A stretch of 64,000 nt of DNA from Dama dama (lineage: Eukaryota; Chordata; Mammalia; Artiodactyla; Cervidae), in NCBI RefSeq assembly GCF_033118175.1, contig NC_083695.1, forward strand, positions 34,489,607 to 34,553,606, read 5' to 3'. The notes below the pieces were generated by a model, which was not told the origin of the DNA, searched no databases, and saw nothing but the letters and a program-made list of their open reading frames with translations. The position numbers and the translations under genes were made by a program. Below, piece after piece: positions 33,108 to 46,080 of this stretch (its first letter is position 1; every line of letters begins with the position of its first letter).

Positions 33108-35230
33108 TCAGTTCAGTTCAGTCACTCAGTTGTGTCTGACTCTTTGAGACCACATGGACTGCAGCACGCCAGGCCTCCCTGTCCATCACCAACTCCTGGA
33201 GTCCACCCAAAGCCACGTCCAGCAAGTCGGTGATGCCATCCAACCATCTCATCCTCTGTCGTCCCCTTCTCCTCCTGCCCTCAATCTTTCCCAGCATCAG
33301 GGTCTTTTCAAATGAGTCAGCTCTTCGCGTCAGGTGGCCAAAGTATTGGAGTTTCAGCTTCAACATCAGTCCTTCCAATGAACACCCAGGACTGATCTCC
33401 TTTAGGATGGACTGGCTGGATCTCCTTGCAGTCCAAGGGACTCTCAAGAGTCTTCTCCAACACCACAGTTCAAAAGCATCAATTCTTCGGCGCTCAGCCT
33501 TCTTTATAGACCAACTCTCACATCCATACATGACTACTGGAAAAACCATAGCCTTGACTAGATGGACCTTTGTCAGCAAAGTAGTGTCTCTGCTTTTTAA
33601 CATGCTGTCTGGGTTGGTCATAACTTTCCTTCCAAGGAGTAAGCGTCTTTTAATTTCATGGCTGTAATCACCATCTGCAGTGATTTTGGAGCCCAGAAAA
33701 ACAAAGTCAGCCACTGTTTCCACTGTTTCCCCATCTATTTGCCATGAAGTGATGGGACCAGATGCCGTGATCTTAGTTTTCTGAATGTTGAGCTTTAAGC
33801 CAACTTCTTTACTCTCCTCTTTCACTTTCCTCAAGAGGCTCTTTAGTCCTTCTTCACTTTCTGCCATAAGGGTGGTGTCATCTGCATATCTGAGGTTATT
33901 GATATTTCTCCCAGCAACCTTGATCCCAGCTTGTGCTTCATCCAGGCCAGCATTTCTCATGATGTACTCTGCATATAAGTTAAATAAGCAGGGTGACAAT
34001 ATACAGCCTTGACATACTCCTTTTCCTATTTGGAACTAGTCTGTTGTTCCATGTCCAGTTCTAACTATTGCTTCCTGACCTGCATACAGACTTCTCAAGA
34101 GGTAGGTCAGGTAGTCTGGTATTCCCATCTCTTTCAGAATTTTCCACAGTTTATTGTGAGCCACACAGTCAAAGGCTTTGGCATAGTCAATAAAGCAGAA
34201 ATAGATGTTTTTCTGGAACTCTTGCTTTTTCGGTGATCCAGCAGATGTTGGCAATTTGATCTCTGATTCCTCTACCTATTCTGAAACCAGCTTGAACATC
34301 TGGAAGTTCATGGTTCACGTATTGCTGAAGTCTGGCTTGGAGAATTTGGAGCATTACTTTGCTAGCGTGTGAGATGAGTGCAGTTGTGCGATAGTTTGAG
34401 CATTCTTTGGCATTGTCTTTCTTTTGGACTGGAATGAAAACGGACCTTTTCCAGTCCTGTGGCCACTGCTGAGTTTTCTAAATTTGTTGGCATATTGCAT
34501 GCAGCACTTTCACAGCATCATCTTTTAGGATCTGAAATAGCTCAACTGGAATTCTATCACCTCCTCTAGCTTTGTTCATAGTGATGCTTCCTAAGACCCA
34601 TTTGACTTTACATTCCAGGATGTCTGGCTCTAGGTGAGTGATCATACCACCGTGATTGTCTGGGTCGTGAAGATCTTTTTTGTACAGTTCTTCTGTGTAT
34701 TCTTGCCACCTCTTCTTAACATCTTCTGCTTCTGTTAGGTCCATACCATTTCTGTACTTTATTGTGCCCATCTTTGCATGAAATGTTTCCTTGGTATCTC
34801 TAATTTCCTTGAAGAGATCTCTAGTCTTTCCCATTCTGTTGTTTTCCTCTATTTCTTCGCATTGATCATTGAGGAAGGCTTTCTTATCTCTCCTTTCTAG
34901 TCTTTGGAACTCTGCATTCAAATGGGTATATCTTTCCTTTTCTCCTTTGCTTTTCACTTCTCTTCTCTTCACAGCTATTTGTATCGCCTCCTCAGACAAC
35001 CATTTTGGTTTTTTGCATTTCTTTTTCTTGGGGATGGTCTTGCTCCCTGTATCCTTCCTGTACAATGTCACGACCCTCCGTCCTTAGTTCATCAGGCACT
35101 CTGTCTATCAGATCTAGTCCCTTAAATCTATTTCTCACTTCCACTGTATAATCATAAGGGATTTGATTTAGGTCATAGATGAATGGTCTAGTGGTTTTCC
35201 CTACTTTCTTCAATCTAAGGCTACCCACTA
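33108..35230 (-). mobile_element. BovB LINE, 2.1 kb, antisense, nested in a SINE
   Basis: This is the longest BovB in the window: the 3' end lies at 33108 ('tcagttcagttcagtcactc') and the 5' truncation at about 35230. It covers the linker region, the full palm/fingers area and the C-terminal domain. The N-terminal apurinic-like endonuclease is missing. An 8-bp target-site duplication matches the host SINE. Confidence 0.96.
33118..35228 (-). pseudogene. BovB ORF relic: linker and reverse transcriptase
   Basis: Four frames read in order from the right: 34992-35228, 34478-35071, 34036-34254 and 33118-33999. The first two give the basic/coiled linker (KPKWLSEEAIQIAV, RDKKAFLNDQ) and the start of the fingers (ITMNKARGGDRIPVELF). 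The third holds the FIDYAKAFD motif with its first catalytic aspartate. The last, 293 residues, holds SPCLFNLYAEYIM, the catalytic RYADD box, ITADGD, VMYGCESW and a near-complete C terminus. Frameshifts between blocks inactivate it. Confidence 0.93.
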
Positions 35231-35338
35231 GAGTGGGTAGCCTTTCTCTTCTCCAGGGGATCTTCCCAACCCAGGGATCAAACCCAGGTCTCCCTCATTG
35301 CAGATTAATTCTTTACCAGCGGAGCCACATGGGAAGCC

Positions 35339-36789
35339 CTTAGAGGGGAAAGGCAGATGGTAAATAAATACATGTATATACACATACAGTGCTATGTAGA
35401 AAACTGGAGAGTAGAGAATGATTAGATGAAGTGGTCAGAGAAGGTCTCTTGTATAACTTAACATCTGAACAGAAGACATGTTAGATATGTTAGGAAGGAA
35501 GACATGAAGACAGTGGGAAAAGTAGAGGGAATACTGAATACAAAATCTTGTGGTAGAAATGGAATCTGTTCTGGGGCAGACAAATTGGTGACCTCCCCAG
35601 TGACCACCTTAGTCCTCCCTGTACTTGTTTTCAGATCCCTGTTCTTGTAGTTATCCCTTCCTATCATTGAAGAAACTTCCTGACCTATCATGGAAAGCAC
35701 GTCCTCCTGTCTCAGAGTGAACCATGATTCCTAGTAACTCTTTTCCCCTTTTCTGTGATTGGTTTGGGCATGAGCATATGATATTATTATGGTTAATAGT
35801 AAAGAGAGAGCCTTTACTATGTGGTTGTGTCTACATATGATGCCTGGAATTGCAGAAGCCATGAGGGGAGGTTTTGTGTTGAGGGTGCTAGAGCAGAAAG
35901 ATGGGAAGCACCTGGGTCCAAGGCGATAGCATGAACTAGTGACTTGACCTTAGAAAGCATCTTACTTTGTATTTCTTTTGGTGTTATATAATAAACGCTT
36001 ATTGTTTAAACTATATTTTTTGGTTTGTTTCATATTCTGTTACTTGCAACCTAAAGCATCCTAGAGGATGCTTGAAACAGTTCTTTGTCCAATGCACTTC
36101 ATTTAAGATCTGTTCAAATGCTGTCTGAAAGACCTTCTTCAACTCTGTAAAATAGGACAGAGGTGGAACTTCAACTCTGATACAGGTTAAAAGTCTTACA
36201 CACGTCTAGGTTTAAGCTAGTGGGTGGCCTCCATCTGTTTTCCATGCACAGGAAAGGAGAGCATGGGTGCTCCGTGGTGTCATTTGGGACTGAATCCCCC
36301 TCCCCTGCTGTCTGCTCATGTCCATCTTCATAAACGGTGATTTCAGGAGCTCATTGGCTCCATGTAAAAGGTGAGTGACCCCGCTTATAATAAATTTCCA
36401 TGTGGTGTGCATGGTCTCATTCCCTTCATTTGACCTTGGTGGGACGGGCTGATGGATCAGTGAAAAGTACAATATGAAAAATGAGTAAGCAGAGCACGGT
36501 GAGCAGTGAATCCATCTTGTGTGTGATTAGCTGTGGAAAATCTCACCAACATGACTCAAAGGGCACTCTTCTTTCTCCCTTTCTCATCCCCTCTTCCTCC
36601 TCCCACAATACCTCATCAGCCACCCCACAGGCGAGCTTTCCCACACGTGACTACCTCGTCCCCACCATCAGTTATCGGACCCTTACAGGGCTTCTTGGAT
36701 CGACAGCTATTGGGTAGGGAAAGTGGGCTCAGATGAGGAGAATCATTTTTTTTTGGGCGGGGGGGAGGATAGAGAAGCAGCTAATAGAT
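35339..36789. other. Unassigned, partly old repeats
   Basis: At 35345-35480 the text ('gatgaagtggtcagagaagg', 'cttaacatctgaacagaa') resembles an old mammalian repeat that I cannot name. 35480-36060 may be an old LTR-like element ('ttggtgttatataataaacg' near 35980). The rest appears unique. Confidence 0.4.
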
Positions 36790-37095
36790 CTCATCTGAAG
36801 CCTTAGGGAGTCCCCTCCAGGCGCGCGTTGAGAAGACACGAGTGTGACAGAATGACTCAGTAGGCATTGTAAATCTGCAATTACACCCGAGGACTCAGTG
36901 ACTCGCGGTTGAGGTCTCCATCAGTTCCATTCGCAGAATCAAGCCCTATAAAAACAGGGCGACAGGATGGTAAATCAAGCTTCTGGGGGAATTGTGGGAT
37001 CCTGCTGCAGAAGACCTGAGCGCATAAAACGGAAACTTGCGTTTAATGGCAGTGGCTCTTATTGCCACGCTGCAGAGGCCACCTTGGTGGCACAT
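36790..37095. promoter_or_regulatory. Candidate regulatory element with CpG, AP-1-like and TATA-like motifs
   Basis: Unique sequence with raised CpG ('ccaggcgcgcgttgag', 'tgactcgcggttgagg'). It has AP-1-like 'tgactca' near 36852, a related 'gactcagtgactcg' near 36893, and a TATA-like 'ccctataaaaacaggg' near 36943-36958 that is also an imperfect palindrome. No ORF with family signature starts downstream. It could be an enhancer or a non-coding RNA promoter; the strand is not decided. Confidence 0.3.
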
Positions 37096-38092
37096 CAAGG
37101 TGCTTTTGAAAGAAAATTCCATGCTGCAGTTGGGCTCTTGTGGGGATGGTCTGCATCTGTGTCCCATTTTTGGGGCACTAGAGGGTCAGGAGGCAAGCAG
37201 GGTGATGAGTGGCTGGAGGTATCTCATCATGCTAACCCAACTGGGCAACTTAGATCACTGTTCAGTCTTCTTGCAGAACCTGAGATGTTGCCTTCCTGCC
37301 CTTCCAAGCAGAGAACATATTCATCCTAAGGACCAGCACAGGGAAGAGTGTTGGTAGGACATGGGCACTTGCTAACAATTCCTCTGATGGGGGTGATGGA
37401 AGTGTCATTCCTTTTTATTGAGTTCCTGCCCATGTGTGCTCTGATCCCTGAGTAAAGGTCAGTACTTGAGACAGGTGAGGTCAAGATTCATCCTATTTAT
37501 TGGATAAGAAATTAAGTTGTAGATTTTCAAAATATTTTATTGTTTTAAAATGTAGTCCTCAGCTAGTAGGGAGAGATTCTTAGAGGATGTGTTAAATGAA
37601 CTTGAAAGAATACATTGTAATTAAATAAGTTTTCCTGTATACATGGTAAGTTTTGCTCAGGGTGGTCAAACATGACCCTGTAATCTCATTTGCACCATTT
37701 ATTGCATATGAGCTGTCACAGCAACGATGCTTCTCTCAACAAATCATTTAACACCTGGTGGCATTCAGTGATGAGTAGTTATTGCTACATCTTAAGACTT
37801 CAGATGCACTGGGGAAGCCCTACTTCATGTTACAGTTCTGTGCGTTGGTCGGTCTGCTCTCTTCCTTGTGTCTGTTTTGTCTTGAACCAACAGATTTTCT
37901 CTGATTTCAGATGTCAGAGGTTCACAGAGGAAATACATGTCCATGTAAGGCTTAGATTCAGAACTGGCCCACTGTCACTTCAATCCATGTCCCATAGTCC
38001 TTATGAGGTCTTGTGTGGCGTAATGATATGACACATGGCATGTACACGGAGGGTGAAAACTGAGATCAGTCTGCAGTGCGCTGTTGTTATCA
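37096..38092. other. Unique or unassigned sequence
   Basis: ORFs 36967-37329 + and 37037-37357 + overlap in different frames without domain signature. No repeat was recognised. Confidence 0.4.
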
Positions 38093-38198
38093 TTGCCTGT
38101 GGCACATAGGATTCTGGTTCCTAGACCAGAGATTGAACTTGCACCCCCTGCAGTGGGAACTCAGAGTCTTAACCATGGACCATTGGAGAAATCCCACC
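38093..38198 (-). mobile_element. CHR-type SINE fragment, antisense
   Basis: It shows 'attgaacttgcaccccctgc', 'agtgggaactcagagtctta' and 'accatggaccattgg', then the antisense head 'agaaatccc'. Confidence 0.75.
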
Positions 38199-38984
38199 AT
38201 TACTTGTTTAGTCTACATGTAATTTATTAAGCACCTTTCATGAACCTTGTTTGGTTCTCCGTCAAGAACAGGACAAAATTCCACTTCACTATTATCCAAA
38301 ACTTCTGTCTTAGATGACCAAATGAGATTTTACAGTAAAAGTAGAGTGGGTATTTGGTAAAAGTATTCCAAGAGTTAGAAGTAGAATTTAGAAATATGAG
38401 ACTGATCAGTGTTGTTGAGAATCAGTCCCATCATTGTGTGTTCTTTATTACTGCAGCCGGATTAGCAGTCATGTTTATGATAGGTGGTTGCTGACAAAAA
38501 GGATAAATATTTCAAAGAGGACAAATATCTCCACCAGTAAACATTTGCTCCTATCCTGGGTCTTGGTTGTTAATTTTGGTTATGTGACTGACTTGAGCTT
38601 GTGGAATAAAGTGAAGCAGGCTTACAAATCATCAGAAAGAGCCCTAAGAGAATAAAAAGAGAAATAGATGAGGGTAGATTTTCATTTGGCATTCATTTCC
38701 CCAAAGATGTAGTCACACAGCAAACATTACAAGATTGACAATTGGGTAATAGATGTATAACATGTCCAAACAGTTAAGCTGTTCTTCAATTAACACCCAG
38801 CCCTGTAATGCCATCTGGTCTATTGGGTTTAAGAAGGATGTAGGAAATTTGGCTAATGTCCAGAGGAACTGTAGAGATAACGATAATTTATGAAATGATA
38901 TATCAGAAGAGCTTTATGGGGTTGGCCTTATTTACCTAAATAAGAGCAGCTGGAAGGATATTCTTCTGATGTATGTGAAAGAGT
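38199..38984. other. Unique or unassigned sequence
   Basis: No gene or repeat was recognised. Confidence 0.4.
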
Positions 38985-39181
38985 AAGTTAGTTACTCAGT
39001 TGTGTCTGACTCTTTGCGACCCCGTGGGCGGTAGCCCACCCAGATCCTCTGTCCATAGAATTCTCCAAGCAAGGATATTGGAGTGGGTTACCATTTCCTT
39101 CTCCAGGAGATCTTCCCAACCCAGGGATAGAACCCAGGTCTCCTGCATTGCAGGCAGATTCTTTACCATTTGAACCACCAG
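38985..39181 (-). mobile_element. Bov-tA SINE, antisense
   Basis: Tail 'ttagttactcagttgtgtct', body 'ggagtgggttaccatttcct', head 'gattctttaccatttgaacc'. The extreme head is missing or diverged. Confidence 0.92.
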
Positions 39182-40129
39182 TGTATAGGGTTGGTTTTAC
39201 CTGAGAAGGTAACTGGTGCCTTTGCGTTTTAACCAGAAAGTGACAAAAAGGAAAAGGTTGACGTTTAGGTGTGTTCAAATTAAGTTAAATCTGCAAGAGA
39301 ATTCCGCTAACTTCTTAGGTTTTGTAGTGGTGACCCAGAATTGTTTCCAAGTTGTGGAGTATATCTCCAAAATAGATTTAATTTTTAACTTTTTAAATGG
39401 AAGAGAAACTAGTTCTCTTACAGGAGGTCATGTATTATTCTCCCTGGAGGCAGGGAGTCTGAACCTTTCTGGGAATCTGTTTCTGCATGTTGAAGGAGAA
39501 AGTAGGCTCTCACACAGAATTTTCAGATCATTGGATGAGGTAATGAAGGTGATGATACCCTCTGGTCTGGTTCCATCTCCTTGCTATCCTGGGAAGGCCA
39601 TGATCTACTCAGTCTGAATGGGTAGCACATGGGTTCTATCAAGCTGTAATGAGTGTTTGAGAACTTGAATTTTCCAGGGAAATGGAAGGTCCATTTTCCC
39701 AATTAATTTGTAAGCTGGATGTGGTAGAGATCATTTGAGGGTTCTGAGGGGGTTCCTTTCTCTGTATATTTTAATGTTGGGGGTTTATGTAAAGGCCTCT
39801 TAAATTAGGCTGAAGCTCAGAATTCCTCTGCACATCTCAAATACACGTGTACAGTATCTTTCTTCTCTATATAAAATAAGATTCAAAATCTAACAAGGAA
39901 AGTGGCAAATTCTTTGTGTTGTTTTCCACTTAACCCTCAATTACCATACATCATACTTCAAGATCGTTTTCTTAAAATTTGCAGTAATATAGATTATTGA
40001 GTTTATGTCTCATCATATAATCCAAAATTTGAGAAGTCTGCAATAGTACATGAAACCTTAGTAAAATATGAAAATTATACACACGGGGAAGGAATGAAAA
40101 ATAAGCAGTGAATAAGGTGGCACAAAAAG
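39182..40129. other. Unique or unassigned sequence
   Basis: The ORF 39216-39617 + (133 residues) has no recognisable domain and no supporting context. I treat it as chance. Confidence 0.4.
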
Positions 40130-40275
40130 GAAGCATTTGGTGTAGTGGAGAGGATGTGAGTGCAGGAAACCTAGAATTTAGTTTCTTCCCCAGTAGTGAT
40201 GAGACCTTATGTGAATCACTTAATAGCATGTCTTGATTTTTCCATCTGTGAAATGAAAGACTTGTATTAGGTCTT
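40130..40275 (+). repeat. MIR fragment
   Basis: It shows 'tggtgtagtggagaggatgt', 'gtgaatcacttaatagcatg' and 'ccatctgtgaaatgaaa'. Confidence 0.75.
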
Positions 40276-43200
40276 ATGATGCTTGTTGGTTCTGAAAAGA
40301 CCTTTGATCTATGGTTAAAACTCCCTTGGAGATGACTTTGTTTTCATATGCCCATTCTATTATTGATAATCTTCTCAAAGTAGGAGTCTTTATTCAGCTT
40401 AATTGAATGGTCCTCAGGTTAGTTCAGGATAGTGTGTTGACTTCTGAATTCAGAGTCATTAGTTATCAGCATTTGGACCATCTCTCTCACTCCTGTGCTC
40501 TCAGTCCCCATGGTTAATTAATTATGACATCTTTTCCTGTTGAACCAAAGCTGTACCTCAGAATCCTTCTCATTACAGCCTGCCATGACCAGGGAAGTAG
40601 AGTTGGTTCCTTAGATAAAAACCTATTTACTCTCCCTGACTCAGTGTGTGAAGACCTCAGAAGATGAAGACAGTGTAATCTAAGAGAAATAGATGCCCAC
40701 CTGAAAGACCTTCCAGTCTAGAGAAATGGTTCCAGGAGCATGAGCAACCATGGTCGGGTGGGGGGCGGGGGCAGTCACTGTTGTCAGGAATTAGTTTGGA
40801 TTTTCATCAGGATGTTTCAAATTATAGCCCTGTTTTAACTGTGTTGTCTCATGTTGTGGGTACAGAGAATGCTGTGGAAGATAGTTGAAGTGATTTAAGG
40901 TGTTGACTTTTCAACAAATATGTGTTTGAAAGTCCATAGTCTTTTGCATAATTATTTCATGTGGGCTCTGATATGAGGCTGTTTGTAATTTACAGCATGT
41001 GTGACATTAGTCTTCAACCTTAATAGTTTCAAAGCCATCCAAGATTTGGGAATTTCATTTAATGCCATGGATAACTCTCTGCTCTGAGCATCTTTTTTTT
41101 TTTTTTAAATATCATAGAGGGCATTTATTTATTTACAGAGAAGGTCTCTTTATTTCTGATCATTTCTACAAATACGCACACAGAAATGAATCAAATACGT
41201 GTCTCAGACTGAATCCTCCAGAAATTTAGGTTCATATTTGATTCTACAATTATATCTCTAAAACTCCTATCAATTCCTCAGGTCAACATATCCTTCTGGA
41301 GTCCTGCACCCCGGCTGGGTCACCTTTGCTTTTCTCATCACACTAAGCTGATATCAGAAACCAGGTGTGTGTTTTCCCATCATAATGTGCTTGTGTCCTA
41401 GATTTCAGTTTTTAAGTGTCCAGAAGAAAGCTTTTGATAGAAGCAACCAACTAGGCAGGGTATTACAATATTATGTATTGGGACTCAGGTGCTCTGAGCT
41501 TCTTGGAAGACCAGGCTGAGAGTGGGTAGAGACGGGAATAATTTTGTATTTGGTGACACAAGAGAAGGAAATGGTTTTTATATGTGTATATACATATTAG
41601 AAGCATAGTATATGTGTAATTTTTGTGTATTTTAGGAGGAATTTATTACTCTACATGTGCCCTATTTGAAATTTATGGTAAGAATATGGCAAAAGAGAAA
41701 AATATATTAACATTTGATGTTTCATTGTATTCATAAAAGACTGTTGTCAAATCCCTTGACTTTTTACAATGAAAGAAAACGTCCCTAGTGATGGAGCATT
41801 AGGGTTTCTGGATGAATCTTTAGAATTTGAGCAGCACTGGGCTCATCTCTGTTCCCTAGCTCAGTTATGCACAAAGGTCCTTTTCTAGGTGACATATCAT
41901 GTTGTATTCCAAAGTACACTTTCTTTTAATTTACAACTTAATTTTCAACCTAATTCAGAAGATTGATACTATAATGCTATTTGCAGAAGTATTGAAATGT
42001 CAGTAAGTTTTATTGTAGTAATAAAGAGTATTCCATATATCACAGACTCTATAGGGATCCTTGCTTTTTGCATAGATCTTCATAGCAACAACCAGTGGCT
42101 AAATGCTGGCAATCATTAATTTTTAAAGAAGACATGGTTATGATGAGTTGAGGAATTAAGGCTGGTGGTGAAGAATGAACTTTAATTTTTTGTCACTTTT
42201 TTTTTGGTTGTATGCTAAGGTGAGGCGACAGCAAGATGATAAAAAATGGCCCAAATCCCAGGTTCCTAATACTTAAAATGCTGTCTGCTCATAAAAAGAT
42301 TTCAGTTAGGGAGAGGCCATCTTTGAGCTCCCGGTAACAAATGGGTATCAGTGGCCCATGAAATAATCAATGCCACTAATCCATCCTAGGACCTGCCAAT
42401 ATGTTAATGGCCCTGGTGCATCGTTATTGCTACAAGACCATAAATCATTCTGGGACCAGAATGCATCGCTGTTGAGGCCTCAAACCCCTTGCCTAGAATA
42501 AAATGCTGCCTCCTAACAATTAATGTCCAAACATTTTGCAGCTTTGTGCCTTGATTGTTTTCAGATGCTAAAAAAGTAAGTAGGACAGATTGTAAATCAA
42601 TAAAACTATAAGACAAAGTGTTTTAATAATAGGAAGGTTCAGAGTAAATCATAGTTCTGTGTTTATTATTGCTTTTGGGGTTATAAATAAAGTTACTTTC
42701 TACTACCCAGCGAGGCTACTGAATTAACATGGGTGACCAAGGCCAGTGCTAACCTCTCTGAACGGGGTCCCCTCCTCTTATATCACCCCGAGAAGCCAAA
42801 TCAAGCAAACTGGAACCACAAACCCCATTTTGTATTGGAGGGCAGTGTTGAGTATACAGTTGATCTGTTTTAGAGACAGTCCCTCTTGGAAATGGCAAAA
42901 GTAGCTCAGTATTCAATGGTTTCTTTGGTAGCATCAGATTTCAAATATCCAGTATGCGGAGGTTTCAGTGTGTGGTTATTTATTAGCCATTGCTAATATG
43001 GGTGATGGAATAATTTTTACAGTGGTACCCAAGTTAGCTTGGAGTTCCTAGGGGCTTTCACTCATGCTTCTTTCCATTAAATTATCTAACCTAGGAGGTT
43101 GACTTTGGCCGTAGAAATACACTGTTGCCAACCACAGGCAAACCTGAAAAGATCTTACTTAGCAAACAGTTGCATCCAATTGATCTGCTTCCCTTTGGTC

Positions 43201-43594
43201 AGTGTCAATTTAGTTTCCTATTGAAGGTGTGGAGAAGCACTCAGGATACAAAGTCATTAACTCCACCTTGTAGACAGGAGTTTATTTGCTCCCATTATGG
43301 GGTTCCTTGTTCTGCAGCTGTACTTTCGGCATGAGAGAGGTAGATAGCCATCCTGGAAAGGTGGGCTTGTCACTTGCTTGGGAGTCACGAATCAAAGGAC
43401 AGCAGCTTGTAGTGTTAACCATGAACTGGCTGGTGAGCTGGATTCTGACTGTAAATGGAATTGAGACATTGAACCTGGTCGAGCCTGTTGCCTGTGTCAG
43501 GTTGAAAGTGGTCAGGAACCAAGATAAACAACCAAATGAAGATAGTGGAGCGTGGGGCTTGGGGGTACCTCTAGCATTCAGCTAGAGCGCTGAT
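40276..43594. other. Transposon-poor unique sequence
   Basis: 3.3 kb without recognised ruminant elements; a T-run lies near 41093. The segment about 42270-42570 is AT-rich, unique and dotted with 'aacaattaatg'-type words, and may be a conserved non-coding block. Confidence 0.4.
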
Positions 43595-43720
43595 GTTGAA
43601 GAGACACCGTGTCCCCACACAAACACCCTGGAGTGCCGCGCTCCCCACTGCACTGTGGCGGACGCCCCTCTCTGGCGCACGTGTGTCCCTAGCGCCCAGT
43701 TCTGGCGGGTGTTTGTGGTT
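43595..43720. promoter_or_regulatory. Small CpG-rich patch
   Basis: About 125 bp with repeated CpG ('gagtgccgcgctcccc', 'gtggcggacgcccctc', 'ctggcgcacgtgtg', 'tagcgcccag') in unique DNA. Possible regulatory or CTCF-type site; no gene start visible. Confidence 0.25.
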
Positions 43721-44684
43721 TATTTTGGGGCTCAGGAAATAGCAGAGGAAAAGGCCAGAAAAACAGTGGCTGCGTATAGACAGAAAGACAATGAAAACTG
43801 ATATGACTCTTAACAGAAGTGGCAAGAGCAGGCAGGATGGAAGTAATTTATTCAACGAATTGTCCAAATACATAAAATTGCACTGATGTATGGTGTAGCG
43901 GTGGGACAGTGGAAAATTTGATAGTCGTTTCCGTTGTATGAATTACTCAGACAGGATGCCTTTGTGAAGTATGGGGGTTTGTTTAATGTTCTGACAACAA
44001 TTTAGATCCTGTTATGGTTATTGCAGTGTAATGCCATAGTAAAAATTGAACATGACACACCAGCAATTTATTATTTGTGTGTTTTTTAACCTTGAGTATC
44101 GGATTGTTTGTCCAAGCAGATCCTTTGATTTGCTATGAAATTTATTGTTGATAAAAACAATCAGATTTCCATTAGAAGCAAAAAATATTATTATTATTTT
44201 TTTTTGCCATGAACCATAGATTTAGGGAAAAAATTCAAACTAGGCTACAGGACTTATGACAGGTAGACTCATGACATTATATGGTAATTCAGCATGAAAG
44301 AATAATTGTGACACTCTACCTGGTTGTGGAGTATAATCGTGCTGTGAGGTTCAATTCACTGAAAGGCCAAATTATCTTCAACTACATTAGTCTGACAACC
44401 TATAATGCTTTGCAGAAGCAATTTGTAGACGTTTCACAGAGTGCCAGCAAACAGGGCTCCCCATTATGCCACCCATTAACAAATTTGTGTAGGGAAAAAA
44501 GTAACTTTTCCATTTTCCTGACTGTTTTCAAGCTTTGCAACATAATAAATAGCTAACAGTAGTATTTGCATTGCCATTTACTCTCTTAGTTTTAAAATTT
44601 ATCTAAGGCATGGGAGGAGAGATTTATATCTGCAGCTCTGCAGCCTGAGAAATATTGATAGTTTCTTTGACTTAAACAATAGCG
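43721..44684. other. Unique sequence, AT-rich, repeat-free
   Basis: No repeat or gene was recognised. The composition resembles non-coding conserved DNA. Confidence 0.35.
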
Positions 44685-44885
44685 TGGTGCAGTGGAGAGA
44701 GCGTGGTGTTTGCAGGTGAGTGGTCTGGATTGTTGTTGAAATTCACCATCCGCCCCCCACCCCCCACCCACCACCGCCCCTGTGAGACCTTTGTCTTGCC
44801 AGGTTTTATAACCTTATTCACTTTGGACCTCAGTTGCCCCATTTCTAAGTTGGGGATTATGTTCCTCTCATCTAAGAATCTCTGT
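44685..44885 (+). repeat. MIR SINE
   Basis: It shows 'agcgtggtgcagtggagaga', 'ggacctcagttgccccattt' and 'ctaagttggggattatg', with a C-rich expansion in the middle (44749-44777). Confidence 0.75.
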
Positions 44886-46064
44886 CTGGGGGTTAAGAGG
44901 TTCTTAGTATTGTCCCTAGCCACTGGGAAGTCTATCTGGAGTAGTTGTGGAGTAGGGGACAGTCATCCCTTTTGTAGTGCTGGCTTTAGGGAACAGAACC
45001 ACAGGATGGATGAGTAAGAGGCACTCTCAGCCCTGTGACTCAGCTAGAATTTGCTCCTGAGTGTGTTTTGCTTGACTGCATTCATCTGTAGAGCCCCATT
45101 TCCGAGCAGAACCCAAGGCCATGTTAAAGTAGATTGTTTGACTTTTATATTCTCAAATACAGAATAAGCAGTTTTCTTTAAAAAAAAAAAAAAAAGAGTG
45201 AAAAAGCTACCCATGTGCTACAGAAATTTAGGGACGCAGCATACAGCATATTTGATGAACTTAAAAAAAAAAAAAACTTTCTTCATAAATCACATTGGAT
45301 GAGTACTAAAAAAAAGTTGGTTTTGTTTGCAGGTGTTACTGCATGTGGAGATGTACAGAGCTGTGTGGCTCAGTGTCCTAAATATTTAATAGGGTTTTTC
45401 CATTTTCACCTGGATTTTGGGAACTGGAAGAAGCCAGGTGTCTTTCTCCTAAAGGCCAGTGTCCCTGGTATGTTTGTTCTTTTTAGTTCCTATGATTTGC
45501 TGCTTATTTCTTGAGCCGGGCACCCCTAGATTAAAATGAGGCTTACAGGAGTGATTAGTTTGCAGAGAAAGGCTAAGACAGCAGGAATGGCCTGGGGTCC
45601 CCTCCATGGCAAGAGTTTCCATAAAACGGTCTCACACCTTGGGAGTGAATGGGCATGAGGATAAATCACTATCTTCAGTAATTGATTTGTAATTTATGAC
45701 TTTAAGAATCATCAAACTCTCTCCACCATTTTTGAGAAGGGGTTGTATGAACCACTCTGTGTCACCCAGTGGCATCAGTTTCCACATCAGAGACTGACCC
45801 TTCATCATGACAGGCCATTAGGCCTCATACCTGCTGCTTTCAGAGGAGGTGATGGCTTTACCTAAGGGTCAGTTTGAACTCAGCCCTTCCTGTTAGAATC
45901 TAAGAGATGAACCATCTTTTTGGTTTTTTAACTTGATCTCAGTTCTAAACTGCCAAAAAAAGAAAAAAAAGAAAAAGAAACGGGATGATAATCTTAGTAG
46001 CTATTTCCAAGGACTTGACCTACCCTTCTTGTTTGACTGGGTAGGGGGGTTTTTACTTGGTTAT
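44886..46064. other. Unique or unassigned sequence with A-runs
   Basis: A-runs occur near 45180, 45262 and 45955. No gene or named repeat was recognised. Confidence 0.4.
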
Positions 46065-46080
46065 TAAAGCTCTTTTTTAT

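Larger units (their letters stand above)
33010..35338 (-). mobile_element. Bov-tA SINE split by a BovB insertion
   Basis: The SINE's tail half is at 33010-33107 and its head half at 35231-35338 (ending 'gccacatgggaagccc'). The two halves join exactly at 'gagtgggt', which is present on both sides of the BovB (33100-33107 and 35231-35238). Confidence 0.92.

Noticed and set aside
33118..33999. 293-residue reverse-transcriptase ORF as a live gene or a retrovirus
   Set aside because: All landmarks match the BovB LINE. There are no LTRs, gag or env, and upstream frames are broken, so it is a dead non-LTR element.
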